Source of the DNA: Afipia massiliensis
GTDB taxonomy: Bacteria > Pseudomonadota > Alphaproteobacteria > Rhizobiales > Xanthobacteraceae
Length of the DNA: 64,000 nt
Assembly (NCBI RefSeq): GCF_001006325.2
Contig: NZ_LBIA02000001.1
Location: 2,853,501-2,917,500, forward strand
Direction: 5' to 3'
How positions within the stretch are numbered: position 1 is the first letter of the stretch; each line of letters opens with the position of its first letter. The notes under the pieces were generated by a model. That model was not told the DNA's origin. It saw only the letters and a list, made by a program, of their open reading frames with translations, and ran no database searches. The translations under genes were made by a program, and so were the position numbers. Shown here one piece after another: positions 36,625-46,100 of this stretch.

Positions 36625-37451
36625 GCAGCTCACCCCCTCGGCTCTATTGGCTCGGTAATGCCGCGAAGATGACGATTATCGACGAGATTCTTAGGCGGTT
36701 TCCAGGCCCCCAGCCGGTTGTCATATTTGACTACGGTTGCGGGGCAGGCGGCGACTGGCCGGATATTCTCTCAGCCCACCCACATTTTCGTCTCATCGGT
36801 TACGAACCGCATGGTCCGAGCGCTGCGGAGGCCCGTCGCCGTTTACAGGGGGCACGGGCGGAAGTTTGGATGGACGATGCAGTTGCAATACTGTCGTTTT
36901 CAGCCGACGTCATTGTCAGTTTTAGTGTTTTTGAGCACGTCATTGATCGGAATGGTTTTCTCCGGCACGCCCGGCGTCTCATGGCGCCGGATGGCATTTT
37001 CTTTTTGAACTACGACGACGGCCATTTCCGCTATCGGGTGGATCTCGGATATCCTGCCGGTTGGCTGGAGCGCATTCGCAGCGCGTTACGGACTATCGTT
37101 TCCGGCCCGCTGGCCGCTTTGGGATTCCCGTCCCGCTACCAGCGCCGCGTCTTGGCACGGGATGTTGATCGACTGATTCTACAGAACGGATTCAAGATTG
37201 AGCGGATCGATTATTCAAACATCGATGATTTCAAGAATCTTGCGAAAACGATACCCGAGGAGAAGCGCCAGGACTTCTCGCGCTTGTGGATCGAAACTGA
37301 GCACAAGCTTAACGAGTATTTCAGGGTAAGGCTGCCCTCTGAACGTTTCGGTGACGATACTAATTTGTGGCAAGCTATGAGTTCGCGAACGCTGGTGCTT
37401 CGATCTGCCCAGTTGGCTCCATCTGCTACACCTGAAACGTTGGGCGCTTAA
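36621..37451 (+). CDS. Class I SAM-dependent methyltransferase
   Basis: A 276-residue protein with SAM motif I in VVIFDYGCGAGGDWPDIL, a following acidic residue in LIGYEPHGPSA and VSFSVFEHVIDRNGFL, the pattern of Methyltransf_11/23-type enzymes. The C-terminal 100 residues are a family-specific extension. It sits between a glycosyltransferase and an AsnB-type gene; a sugar or glycolipid is the likely methyl acceptor. Confidence 0.8.
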   Translation: MSSSPPRLYWLGNAAKMTIIDEILRRFPGPQPVVIFDYGCGAGGDWPDILSAHPHFRLIGYEPHGPSAAEARRRLQGARAEVWMDDAVAILSFSADVIVSFSVFEHVIDRNGFLRHARRLMAPDGIFFLNYDDGHFRYRVDLGYPAGWLERIRSALRTIVSGPLAALGFPSRYQRRVLARDVDRLILQNGFKIERIDYSNIDDFKNLAKTIPEEKRQDFSRLWIETEHKLNEYFRVRLPSERFGDDTNLWQAMSSRTLVLRSAQLAPSATPETLGA

Positions 37452-37455
37452 GTCG

Positions 37456-39423
37456 ATGTGTGGTATCGCGGGTTTATTCCGGCCGTGCGGAAGCAATTCT
37501 CGCGACCTCGCGAACTGCATCGGTCTCATGACAGCGACGCTATTCAAGCGTGGGCCGGACGCGGACGGAATATGGACCGATAATGACAGGGGCATTGCGC
37601 TCGGTCATCGTCGCCTCTCCATTCTGGATCTGTCTGACGCAGGTGCACAACCTATGCGCAGTGAGTGTGGACGTTTTACGCTGACTTTCAATGGCGAAAT
37701 CTACAATCATCTTGCCATCCGATCAGAGCTTGAGCTGGCCAATGCAGCTCCGATCTGGCGAGGGCACTCCGATACAGAAACGCTGCTTTACGCCGTTCGC
37801 TATTGGGGTGTGCAAGAAACTCTGCAACGGCTCAACGGCATGTTTGCGTTTGCAGTCTGGGATTCTCGCGAGAGCGTACTAACGCTATGCCGTGACAGGT
37901 TTGGTGAGAAGCCGCTGTTTTATGGCTGGATTGGAGATGATCTGGCGTTTGCATCGGAGTTGAAGGCGTTTTATGCGCACCCGAAATGGCGAGGATCGAT
38001 CAATCGCGATGCGCTGACGGCTTTTATGCGCTATTCGTACGTGCCAGCGCCGTGGTCAATTTGGGAGGGTGTCAGAAAGCTTACGCCAGGTTCTTTCGTT
38101 GTGTTTTCGGTAACGACAAAGACGGGTGATTTGCCAAAGCCAGAAAAGTATTGGTCGATGCGCCAGGAAGTAATCTCTGGGCAGAGTAGTCGCTTACTCG
38201 ACCCAATCATGGCTACTGACGAGCTGGAGCGGTTGTTGTCCCAAGCTGTGGCGCGTCAATCGTTATCCGATGTGCCGCTGGGTGCATTTTTATCGGGTGG
38301 CATCGATTCATCCACCATCGTTGCATTGATGCAAAACCAATCGACACGGCGCATCAAGACATTCTCGATAGGATTTGCTGACGCGGCCTTCAACGAAGCA
38401 GATCATGCCCGCGGAGTTGCGCGCCATCTTGCAACTGATCATACCGAGATGATTGTTTCGCCGTCTGATGCTCGAAATGTGATTCCCGATCTCGCGCAAA
38501 TTTATGATGAGCCGTTTGCAGACTCATCTCAGATCCCGACCCATCTGGTTGCAATGCTGGCGCGGCGCGGCGTGACGGTTGCTCTTTCGGGCGATGGTGG
38601 CGATGAGCTTTTTGGTGGCTACAATCGCCATGTTTGGGGTGCGCGATTGCATCGGCGTTTTGATGCGATGCCTTTGCCGGGCAGAAGATTGCTTGCGGAG
38701 TTCTTGCGGCTGATTGCTCCAGAGCCTGCGAATACGTTGGGACATCTTGCAGGAAAGTTCGTGCCACAACGTTTTAGGGTTCTGCGCGCAGGTGATCAGA
38801 TCGAGAAAATCAGCCGTATTCTTGGCGCCCGCAATTTCGACGAGATGTATCGGCTATTGAGCTCAATCGATAACGAGCCAGAGCAGACCGTTTTGCAAGG
38901 CGAGGAGTCGTCAAGTTGGTTTGCCGAGCAGATGGCTAGCATTGATAGTCCGATTGATTCGCTTGATCGGATGACCCTGTCGGACTCACTCAGCTATTTG
39001 CCCGACGACATTCTGCAGAAAGTTGACCGTGCTGCGATGTCAGTCAGTCTTGAGACGCGAGTTCCATTCCTCGATAAGGATGTTGCGGAATTTAGTTGCA
39101 GAGTTTCTCCTGATATGAAGGTTAGAAGCGGGCAGGGTAAGTGGTTGGTGCGACAGGTTCTTGATCGTCATGTCCCACGGCACCTCATTGACCGTCCCAA
39201 GACAGGATTTGGTATCCCCCGCGACGACTGGATTCGCGGGCCCCTGAAGGATTGGGCCTCAGATCTTCTGGCGCCTGAACGGCTTGGCCGTCAAGGTTGG
39301 TTCAGCACAAAGCGCATCGACCACATATGGGCGGAGCATCAAAGCGGTACACGCAATCACGGCTCATTTCTGTGGAATGTGCTGATGGCTCAGGCTTGGC
39401 ATGATAAATGGTGCACCGGCTAA
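37456..39423 (+). CDS. AsnB-type glutamine-dependent amidotransferase
   Basis: A 655-residue class II amidotransferase. Cys2 (MCGIAGLF) is the glutaminase nucleophile; the synthetase domain has the ATP pyrophosphatase loop SGGIDSS near residue 280 and SGDGGDELFGGYNRH. True asparagine synthetases share this layout, but copies inside glycan clusters (for example WbpS-like proteins) are thought to amidate hexuronic acids. As uronate-forming enzymes lie about 3 kb downstream (42.1-44.5 kb), sugar uronamide formation is the preferred reading. It starts 4 bp after the previous stop. Confidence 0.88.
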   Translation: MCGIAGLFRPCGSNSRDLANCIGLMTATLFKRGPDADGIWTDNDRGIALGHRRLSILDLSDAGAQPMRSECGRFTLTFNGEIYNHLAIRSELELANAAPIWRGHSDTETLLYAVRYWGVQETLQRLNGMFAFAVWDSRESVLTLCRDRFGEKPLFYGWIGDDLAFASELKAFYAHPKWRGSINRDALTAFMRYSYVPAPWSIWEGVRKLTPGSFVVFSVTTKTGDLPKPEKYWSMRQEVISGQSSRLLDPIMATDELERLLSQAVARQSLSDVPLGAFLSGGIDSSTIVALMQNQSTRRIKTFSIGFADAAFNEADHARGVARHLATDHTEMIVSPSDARNVIPDLAQIYDEPFADSSQIPTHLVAMLARRGVTVALSGDGGDELFGGYNRHVWGARLHRRFDAMPLPGRRLLAEFLRLIAPEPANTLGHLAGKFVPQRFRVLRAGDQIEKISRILGARNFDEMYRLLSSIDNEPEQTVLQGEESSSWFAEQMASIDSPIDSLDRMTLSDSLSYLPDDILQKVDRAAMSVSLETRVPFLDKDVAEFSCRVSPDMKVRSGQGKWLVRQVLDRHVPRHLIDRPKTGFGIPRDDWIRGPLKDWASDLLAPERLGRQGWFSTKRIDHIWAEHQSGTRNHGSFLWNVLMAQAWHDKWCTG

Positions 39424-39483
39424 TCGACCACCTCGCCCAATCACCTCGCCCAATTTTCATTCCTCTTACATCAGTTTGCCCAA

Positions 39484-40917
39484 ATGCTGAACCTTTCGAG
39501 CCGTAAGGCCTCTATTCTAGCCCATTCAGAACAATATGCATCCACCCGGGAAGCGTGGCGTCGTAAGGCGGCCTTCTTTCATCAAGAGGATCAAGTTTAT
39601 CTGAAGTTCCTTATTCCGGCTGGGGCGCGGGTGCTTGAGATCGGTTGTGGCACCGGAGATACGCTTGCAGCGCTATCCCCATCACAGGGTGTTGGCGTCG
39701 ACTTCAGTTCGGGCATGATCGATCAAGCGCGCAAGTTGCACCCGCACCTCACATTCTTCGTCGGAGACGTCGAGGACGTGGAGACGGTTGGCGTTCTAGG
39801 CGGCCCCTTCGATTACATACTCGTCCATGACACAATTGGCTCGCTCGATGATTGCCAGCGATTTCTCGAGCAATTGCATCCGTTATGTACCCGGGAGACA
39901 CGGGTCGTTGTGGGCTACTTCTCCCATTTATGGCAACCCATCCTAAAGCTCGCGGAGATGCTCGGGCTGCGCAGTCCGTATCCATCGCAGAACGTGCTGG
40001 CGCCTGATGATATCGCGGCGCTGGCTGAACTGGCGGACTTTGATCCGGTCAAGAGCGAGCGACGGTTGCTGTTGCCTATCTCACTTTTCGGCCTAGGCAG
40101 GTTGATCAACCGCTTCATCAGTGTCTTGCCGCTTATTCGACAGTTGGCGCTTCGTCATTACGTCGTCTGCCGATCCCTGCGCGTCAGCGAAGATGAACTC
40201 AAGTCGGCTACTGTCGTTATTCCTGCACGCAATGAACGAGGTAATATCGAGCCCGCCGTTCAGCGTCTTCCGCAGTTTTGCGATGACATCGAGATCATCT
40301 TCATCGAGGGTCACAGCAAGGACGGCACCTTCGAGGAAATGGAGCGCGTCAAGGCGGCTTATCCCGATAAGGACATCAAGCTGATGAGACAGCCCGGCAA
40401 GGGCAAGGCCGATGCGGTCTTTACGGCGTACGATGTCGCGCGAGGCGATGTTCTGATGATTCTTGACGCCGATCTTACGATGCCGCCCGAACAGTTGCCG
40501 AAATTCTGGGAGGCGATCAAATTCGGAAAGGGCGAGTTCATCAATGGGTCGCGCCTCGTCTATCCTCTCGAAGATGACGCCATGCGTTTTCTTAACCTGA
40601 TTGCGAACAAGAGCTTCTCATATTTGTTCTCCTGGCTACTGAACCAGCGTTACACCGATACGCTGTGCGGCACTAAGGTGATGCGGCGGTCGGACTATTA
40701 TCGACTTCGTGACGGTAAAGCCTATTTCGGCGACTTCGATCCGTTCGGAGATTTTGATCTTATCTTCGGGGCATCCAAGCTCAATCTGAAGACGATTGAT
40801 CTTCCGATCCGATATGCAGCGCGAACGTATGGCGAGACGCAAATATCGCGGTTTCGGCACGGTGTGATGTTATTGAAGATGGTGGTCTTTGCGTTCTTTA
40901 AGATCAAGGCGATTTGA
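39484..40917 (+). CDS. Fused SAM methyltransferase / GT2 glycosyltransferase
   Basis: A 477-residue two-domain protein. Residues about 35-210 are a class I methyltransferase (ARVLEIGCGTGDTLAAL, motif GVDFSSGMIDQA). Residues about 240-470 are a GT2 transferase of the polyprenyl-phosphate sugar synthase type, with TVVIPARNERGNIE, a GKGKADAV loop and the DxD motif ILDADLTMPP. The GT2 part may charge a polyprenyl phosphate with a sugar, and the fusion suggests the product or a related unit is methylated. The end is hydrophobic (MLLKMVVFAFFKIK). It is the last gene of the same-strand run. Confidence 0.88.
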   Translation: MLNLSSRKASILAHSEQYASTREAWRRKAAFFHQEDQVYLKFLIPAGARVLEIGCGTGDTLAALSPSQGVGVDFSSGMIDQARKLHPHLTFFVGDVEDVETVGVLGGPFDYILVHDTIGSLDDCQRFLEQLHPLCTRETRVVVGYFSHLWQPILKLAEMLGLRSPYPSQNVLAPDDIAALAELADFDPVKSERRLLLPISLFGLGRLINRFISVLPLIRQLALRHYVVCRSLRVSEDELKSATVVIPARNERGNIEPAVQRLPQFCDDIEIIFIEGHSKDGTFEEMERVKAAYPDKDIKLMRQPGKGKADAVFTAYDVARGDVLMILDADLTMPPEQLPKFWEAIKFGKGEFINGSRLVYPLEDDAMRFLNLIANKSFSYLFSWLLNQRYTDTLCGTKVMRRSDYYRLRDGKAYFGDFDPFGDFDLIFGASKLNLKTIDLPIRYAARTYGETQISRFRHGVMLLKMVVFAFFKIKAI

Positions 40918-40995
40918 TCTGCGTTGGCGCTTGTATTGGAAGCGATGACGATATTTTGGCGCGTTCGGTCCAAAATTCGAACGCTCCGCCATCGA

Positions 40996-41952
40996 TTAGT
41001 CGGCGTTCTCGCCGTCGGCTGGTGAATAAGATTTCTCTGCGCTCAGAACCCAGACGAGGCCGCCGATGGCGCCTACCACGAACGACGAAGCGCCGAACAG
41101 AAGCGAGACCACGGTGCCGTCGGTCTGTGCAAGGCCGGCATAACCGAATGCGACCATCATTGTTGCTTCACGCACGCCCCATCCTGCGATGGAGATCGGC
41201 AGCATTGTGATCAGCATGATCGGCGGTATCAGCATGAACAATTGTTCGAACGCTGCCGGAGCCGCGATGGAGCGCACGGCGCACCAGGCGATCACCACAG
41301 CCATCACATGAATGAGCAGGGACAGGACCGCGACCTTCGGTCCGCTGCTGCGGTTGAAGATCACCTGGTTGGCGATGACCGAGCAGGCATGGATGTGCCG
41401 CAGCGGCCAGAATGTTTTCAGCCACGGCCACGGCAGCATGCCCAGGACGAGAAAGCCGAGGCCGGCTGAAATTGCGCCGATATCGACCAGCAGCAAGGCG
41501 AGGCGCCCCCGCGCGTTGGCGATCAGGTCGTAGCTCCAGGGCAGGCTCACGACGACGATGAGCGCGAGCGCGATCAGGCCGATGGTGCGGTCGACGAGCA
41601 CGGAATATGTGGCTGAGCGCCAGCCCGCACCTGTCTGCCGCACCAGCCAGAGCCGCATCGCATCGCCGCCGATGGTCGACGGCAGGGTCTGATTGAAGAA
41701 TGCGCCGATCATGTTGTAACGGAGTGCCTGCCCGGTTTCGAGCGGGGCGCTGCATCGTGCGCTGATCTCCCGCCAGCGGAGCGCACCGAGGAAAATCTGG
41801 AAGACCGTCGCCAGCACGGCGAGCAGAAACCATCCGACGCTGATCTGACTCAGGCGGGACTGGATCGCCGCGAAGTTGATGCCGCGGAATGCAAAATAGA
41901 GCAGCGCCGCCGACACCAGTATTCGAGCGGCAAGAAGGAGAAATCCGCGCAT
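40996..41952 (-). CDS. AglD/UPF0104-type flippase-like membrane protein
   Basis: A 318-residue integral membrane protein of the lysylphosphatidylglycerol-synthase membrane-region family. It has about eight helices and the family phrases FFNQTLPSTIGGDAMRLWLVRQ and SIAGWGVREATMMVAFG. Members without the synthase domain are thought to move lipid-linked sugars or lipids across the membrane. It lies at the end of the glycan cluster on the opposite strand, next to the methyltransferase-GT2 fusion whose product it might handle (inference). Confidence 0.85.
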   Translation of the reverse strand: MRGFLLLAARILVSAALLYFAFRGINFAAIQSRLSQISVGWFLLAVLATVFQIFLGALRWREISARCSAPLETGQALRYNMIGAFFNQTLPSTIGGDAMRLWLVRQTGAGWRSATYSVLVDRTIGLIALALIVVVSLPWSYDLIANARGRLALLLVDIGAISAGLGFLVLGMLPWPWLKTFWPLRHIHACSVIANQVIFNRSSGPKVAVLSLLIHVMAVVIAWCAVRSIAAPAAFEQLFMLIPPIMLITMLPISIAGWGVREATMMVAFGYAGLAQTDGTVVSLLFGASSFVVGAIGGLVWVLSAEKSYSPADGENAD

Positions 41953-42143
41953 TCCGGACCGCGATGGTTAACGTTGCTGAATCTGAGAAGGGACTGAATA
42001 TCAGTGCCCATTTTCAAGGTCTTGGTATGGGTTTAGGGCTGTTCTGGCAATAGGTAAGCTCCGCCTATTGCGGCAGCCACCGCACGGCGGCTAAAGAGGG
42101 CGGCCGGCGTAGGCCAGATCCGCCGGCGTTGGGGACGGAATTT

Positions 42144-43427
42144 GTGACACACGGGCGTAAAATCGCGGTCATCGGGCTTGGTTATGTCGGACTGCCGGTC
42201 GCCGCTGCATTTGCGCGCGCCGGGGTTCCGGTCACAGGTTTCGACATCGATCAGAGGCGCATCGCCGAACTGCGCGCGTTTCATGACCGCACACATGAAG
42301 TTGAAGCCACCGATCTGCGTCATACGTCGCTATCGTTCACACACGAGGCGAAGGAACTGGCGTTGTCGGATTTCTTTATCGTCACCGTTCCGACGCCGAT
42401 CGATGAAGCGCGGCAACCTGACCTCGGCGCCATGTTCGCTGCTTCACGCACCGTCGGAACAGCGCTCAAGAAGGGTGATATCGTCGTCTATGAATCGACG
42501 GTTTATCCCGGGGCCGTGGAAGACGACTGCGTGCCGCTTCTGGAGCAGGCGTCCGGGTTGAAGGCCGGATCGGATTTCAAGGTCGGCTATTCCCCCGAGC
42601 GCATCAATCCTGGTGACAAGCAGCATCGGTTTGAGACGATCACCAAGGTTGTCTCGGCGCAGGATGCCCCGACGCTGGACATCGTGGCCGACGTCTATGG
42701 ATCGGTCGTGACCGCTGGCATTCACCGCGCGCCGTCCATCAAGGTGGCTGAAGCAGCGAAGGTGATCGAGAACACGCAACGCGATTTGAACATCGCGTTC
42801 ATGAACGAACTGTCGCTGATTTTCCAGGCGTTGAATATTGACACCGGCGACGTGCTTGCCGCGGCGCGGACCAAATGGAATTTCATGCCGTTCCAGCCGG
42901 GGCTTGTCGGCGGGCACTGCATCGGGGTCGATCCATACTATCTGACATATCGTGCCGAGCGGGCCGGCTATCATCCGGAAGTCATTCTTGCCGGACGCCG
43001 TATCAACGATGGCATGGGACAGCGCGTTGCGCGTGAATGTATCCGGGGGCTGTTGCGCCGGAAGAGCAATGGCGGCGTCGTCACCATTCTTGGCCTGACG
43101 TTCAAGGAAGATGTTCCGGATACGCGCAACTCACGCGTGATCGATATTATCCGCGAACTGGAATCCTTCGGCCTTAAGGTGCAGGTCAGCGATCCGATGG
43201 CGGACCTTGAAGACGCTATGCACGAGTATGGCGTGAAGCTGGTCGATGTCGATGCGCTGCAGCCCGCCGATGCGATCATCATGGCTGTTGCCCACAAGAC
43301 GTACATCGATGCGGGCTGGCCGCTGATCCAGAAACTGCTGATCGGCGGGCGCGGTCTTGTTCTGGACGTAAAGATGAGGCTCGATCGCGACAGCTTGCCT
43401 GACGGCATTGAGTTGTGGCGTCTTTGA
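42144..43427 (+). CDS. UDP-N-acetylhexosamine 6-dehydrogenase (TviB/WbpA-like)
   Basis: A 427-residue NAD-dependent nucleotide-sugar dehydrogenase that oxidises C6 to a uronic acid. It has the N-terminal NAD motif VIGLGYVGLP, the catalytic cysteine in VGGHCIGVDPYYL, and the C-terminal UDP-binding TFKEDVPDTRNSR. The GHCIGVDPYYL form is that of the TviB/WbpA branch acting on UDP-GlcNAc rather than the UDP-glucose branch. The GTG at 42144 follows GGGGACGGA and gives the usual short N terminus; a TTG lies five codons before. It starts a run of precursor genes. Confidence 0.88.
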   Translation: MTHGRKIAVIGLGYVGLPVAAAFARAGVPVTGFDIDQRRIAELRAFHDRTHEVEATDLRHTSLSFTHEAKELALSDFFIVTVPTPIDEARQPDLGAMFAASRTVGTALKKGDIVVYESTVYPGAVEDDCVPLLEQASGLKAGSDFKVGYSPERINPGDKQHRFETITKVVSAQDAPTLDIVADVYGSVVTAGIHRAPSIKVAEAAKVIENTQRDLNIAFMNELSLIFQALNIDTGDVLAAARTKWNFMPFQPGLVGGHCIGVDPYYLTYRAERAGYHPEVILAGRRINDGMGQRVARECIRGLLRRKSNGGVVTILGLTFKEDVPDTRNSRVIDIIRELESFGLKVQVSDPMADLEDAMHEYGVKLVDVDALQPADAIIMAVAHKTYIDAGWPLIQKLLIGGRGLVLDVKMRLDRDSLPDGIELWRL

Positions 43428-43446
43428 TCGCCGGATGGTGAAACGC

Positions 43447-44466
43447 ATGTCTGAGAAGACGATACTGGTTACTGGTGCGGCGGGCTTTATCGGCCTTCAC
43501 CTTTCGCAGAAACTTCTCCAAGCGGGTTATAAGGTCGTCGGGCTCGACAACATCAATAGTTATTATGACCCGAAGCTGAAGGAAGCGCGCCTTGACGTGC
43601 TGAAGAACGATCCCTCGTTCAGCTTCGTCAAGCTCGACCTTGTTGACCGGAGCGGCGTGGCGGAATTGTTCAGCGCGAAACGCTTTCCGGTGGTCATTCA
43701 TCTCGCGGCGCAGGCGGGCGTGCGGTACTCGATCGAGAATCCGCATGCTTACGTGGACGCAAATCTTGAGGGCTTCATCAACATCCTCGAGGGTTGCCGC
43801 CATAACGAATGCCGGCATCTGCTGTATGCATCATCGTCGTCGGTCTATGGCGCCAATACCAAGCTGCCATTCTCCGTGCATGACAGTGTCGATCATCCGG
43901 TCAGTCTCTATGCGGCCTCGAAGAAGGCCAACGAGTTGATGGCGCACGCCTATAGTCATCTCTATCGTATTCCGTCGACCGGCCTGCGCTTCTTTACGGT
44001 ATACGGGCCGTGGGGCCGGCCGGACATGGCGATGTTCCTGTTTGCCAAGGCGATCCTCGAAGGCAAGCCGATCAAGCTGTTCAATCACGGCGATATGCGT
44101 CGCGACTTCACTTACGTTGACGATGTGACGGAGGCGATCGTGCGGCTGATCGATCACGCGCCGGTCGGGCAGGCCAAGGCACCGGACGCAACCCCTGATC
44201 CTGGGACGAGCGCGGCTCCCTGGCGGGTTTTCAACGTCGGCAACAACCACCCCGAGGAATTGTCCAAGGTCGTCGAGATTCTCGAGAAAGAATTTGGGCG
44301 CAAGGCAGCGAAGGAAATGCTGCCGATGCAGCCCGGAGACGTGCCAGCCACGTATGCGGACGTCGACGATTTGATGCGCGAGGTTGGATTCCGTCCCTCG
44401 ACAACCATTGAAGATGGTATTGCGCGGTTCGCGGCGTGGTATCGCGAGTATCATCAGCTTTCCTGA
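43447..44466 (+). CDS. UDP-glucuronate 4-epimerase (LpsL-like)
   Basis: A 339-residue SDR enzyme converting UDP-glucuronate to UDP-galacturonate, or the N-acetyl uronates made by the preceding dehydrogenase. It has VTGAAGFIG at 8-16, Tyr155-x3-Lys159 in SLYAASKKANE and the characteristic RFFTVYGPWGRPDMA and LPMQPGDVPATYADVDDL phrases of rhizobial LpsL. ATG 43447 gives the standard N terminus; ATG 43435 is an alternative. It begins 20 bp after the dehydrogenase gene, so the two are likely one unit. Confidence 0.9.
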   Translation: MSEKTILVTGAAGFIGLHLSQKLLQAGYKVVGLDNINSYYDPKLKEARLDVLKNDPSFSFVKLDLVDRSGVAELFSAKRFPVVIHLAAQAGVRYSIENPHAYVDANLEGFINILEGCRHNECRHLLYASSSSVYGANTKLPFSVHDSVDHPVSLYAASKKANELMAHAYSHLYRIPSTGLRFFTVYGPWGRPDMAMFLFAKAILEGKPIKLFNHGDMRRDFTYVDDVTEAIVRLIDHAPVGQAKAPDATPDPGTSAAPWRVFNVGNNHPEELSKVVEILEKEFGRKAAKEMLPMQPGDVPATYADVDDLMREVGFRPSTTIEDGIARFAAWYREYHQLS

Positions 44467-44483
44467 AATCATTTCGAGGACGC

Positions 44484-45896
44484 ATGAGCGAGCGCATTAT
44501 TCCATTGATCATGTGCGGCGGGGCAGGGACCCGCCTGTGGCCTGCCTCACGCGAGGGGCGTCCAAAGCAGTTTCTGCGGTTGTTCGGTTCGCATTCGACG
44601 TTTCAGGACACGATGCTCCGCGTCAGCGATGCGAGCCTGTTTGTACGGCCGGTCGTCATCACCAATGCAGCCTATCGCTTCATGGTGCTGGAACAGTTGA
44701 ATGAGATCGGTCTCGAGGCTGACATTCTTCTCGAACCGGCCCGGCGCGATTCCGGTCCGGCAATCGCCACGGGTGCGGCCTTTGCGCTGACCCGTGATCC
44801 AGATGCCGTTGTACTGGCGCTGGCTGCCGACCATGTCGTGCGTGACCCGGCGGCTTTTGTCGAGGCGTGCCGGAAAGCGTTGAGCGTCGCCAATGCCGGC
44901 CGCATTGTTACGTTCGGCGTTCTTCCAGAGCGGCCTGCGACGGAATACGGCTACATCCGGCCTGGCGACGTTGTCTCCGGCGATGTGCGGAAGGTTGCGA
45001 AGTTCGTCGAGAAGCCAGATCCCGCGACCGCCGCTGGGTACGTTGCCGACGGTTACCTGTGGAACTGCGGGAATTTCATGTTTCGCGCGCAGATGCTGCT
45101 CGATGAATATCGCAGCGTCGATGCTGACAGCGTGAGCGCGCTGGTCGAAGCCGTCGATAGCGCTGGCCGCGATCTCGGCTTCGTAACGCTTCCACTGGAA
45201 TCGTTCGGCAAAGCCACTCCGATTTCCATCGATTACGCCGTGATGGAGAAAACCGCGCAAGCCGCCGTGATCCCCGTATCCTGTGGATGGTCCGACGTCG
45301 GCTCCTGGCATGCGGTGTGGGAGCTGTCGGATAAGGACGAGCACGGCAACGTTTCGCAGGGTCTCACCGTGTTCGAGGACTCGCGCAACTGCAACGTCTC
45401 CACCGACAAGGCGCTGGTCGCGCTGGAAGGTGTCGACGATCTGGTGGTCGTCGCGACACAGGATGCCATTCTGGTGTCACGGCAGAACGATCCGAACGGT
45501 CTGAAGCGGCTGGTCGGGAAGTTGAGGACCATTGCTCCGCAGGTAACCGAAGATCACATCAAGGTTCACCGGCCGTGGGGATCGTATCAGTCGCTCGATA
45601 CTGGCGAGCGCCATCAGGTGAAGCGAATTATCGTGAAGGCTGGCGGGAGGCTTTCGCTGCAGAAGCATCATCACCGGTCCGAACACTGGATTGTGGTGCG
45701 AGGAACTGCGCTGGTTACCGTGAACGACATGCAGAAGATGGTTCACGAAAACGAGTCCATCTACATTCCGATCGGTGCGATTCATCGCATGGAAAACCCT
45801 GGCAAGATTCCGCTGGAACTGATCGAGGTCCAGACAGGCAGCTATCTGGGCGAGGACGACATCATCCGCATCGAGGATGACTATCAGCGGTCATAA
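44484..45896 (+). CDS. manC: Mannose-1-phosphate guanylyltransferase / mannose-6-phosphate isomerase
   Basis: A 470-residue type II bifunctional enzyme making GDP-mannose. The pyrophosphorylase motif GGAGTRLWPASREGRPKQF is at the N terminus, and a cupin isomerase domain closes the protein (RPWGSYQSLDTGERHQVKRI, QKHHHRSEHW). ATG 44484 follows GAGGA. No mannose-utilising dehydratase (gmd) or phosphomannomutase is close by. It follows the 4-epimerase by 17 bp. Confidence 0.93.
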   Translation: MSERIIPLIMCGGAGTRLWPASREGRPKQFLRLFGSHSTFQDTMLRVSDASLFVRPVVITNAAYRFMVLEQLNEIGLEADILLEPARRDSGPAIATGAAFALTRDPDAVVLALAADHVVRDPAAFVEACRKALSVANAGRIVTFGVLPERPATEYGYIRPGDVVSGDVRKVAKFVEKPDPATAAGYVADGYLWNCGNFMFRAQMLLDEYRSVDADSVSALVEAVDSAGRDLGFVTLPLESFGKATPISIDYAVMEKTAQAAVIPVSCGWSDVGSWHAVWELSDKDEHGNVSQGLTVFEDSRNCNVSTDKALVALEGVDDLVVVATQDAILVSRQNDPNGLKRLVGKLRTIAPQVTEDHIKVHRPWGSYQSLDTGERHQVKRIIVKAGGRLSLQKHHHRSEHWIVVRGTALVTVNDMQKMVHENESIYIPIGAIHRMENPGKIPLELIEVQTGSYLGEDDIIRIEDDYQRS

Positions 45897-46100
45897 CGCG
45901 AAGTCATCCGCGGAAAGTCTAGAAAGATTCCAGCTTTTCAACGGGTTATACCGGGGCCCGATGTAATTCTTTGAATCAAAACGTGTAAGAGAATGGGGCA
46001 GCGCCGTTCGCCACATATGTGACGGCATGCTAGGAAGTTGCATGCAGGCGCGGCGAGCGACTCGCGCCGGGAAATTCAGAGAATTCAGGAATCTCAGAAG

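Noticed and set aside
42047-42071. Hairpin GCAATAGG/CCTATTGC upstream of the TviB-like gene
   Set aside because: Single copy, 9-nt loop, no T run and no nearby partner; could be chance.
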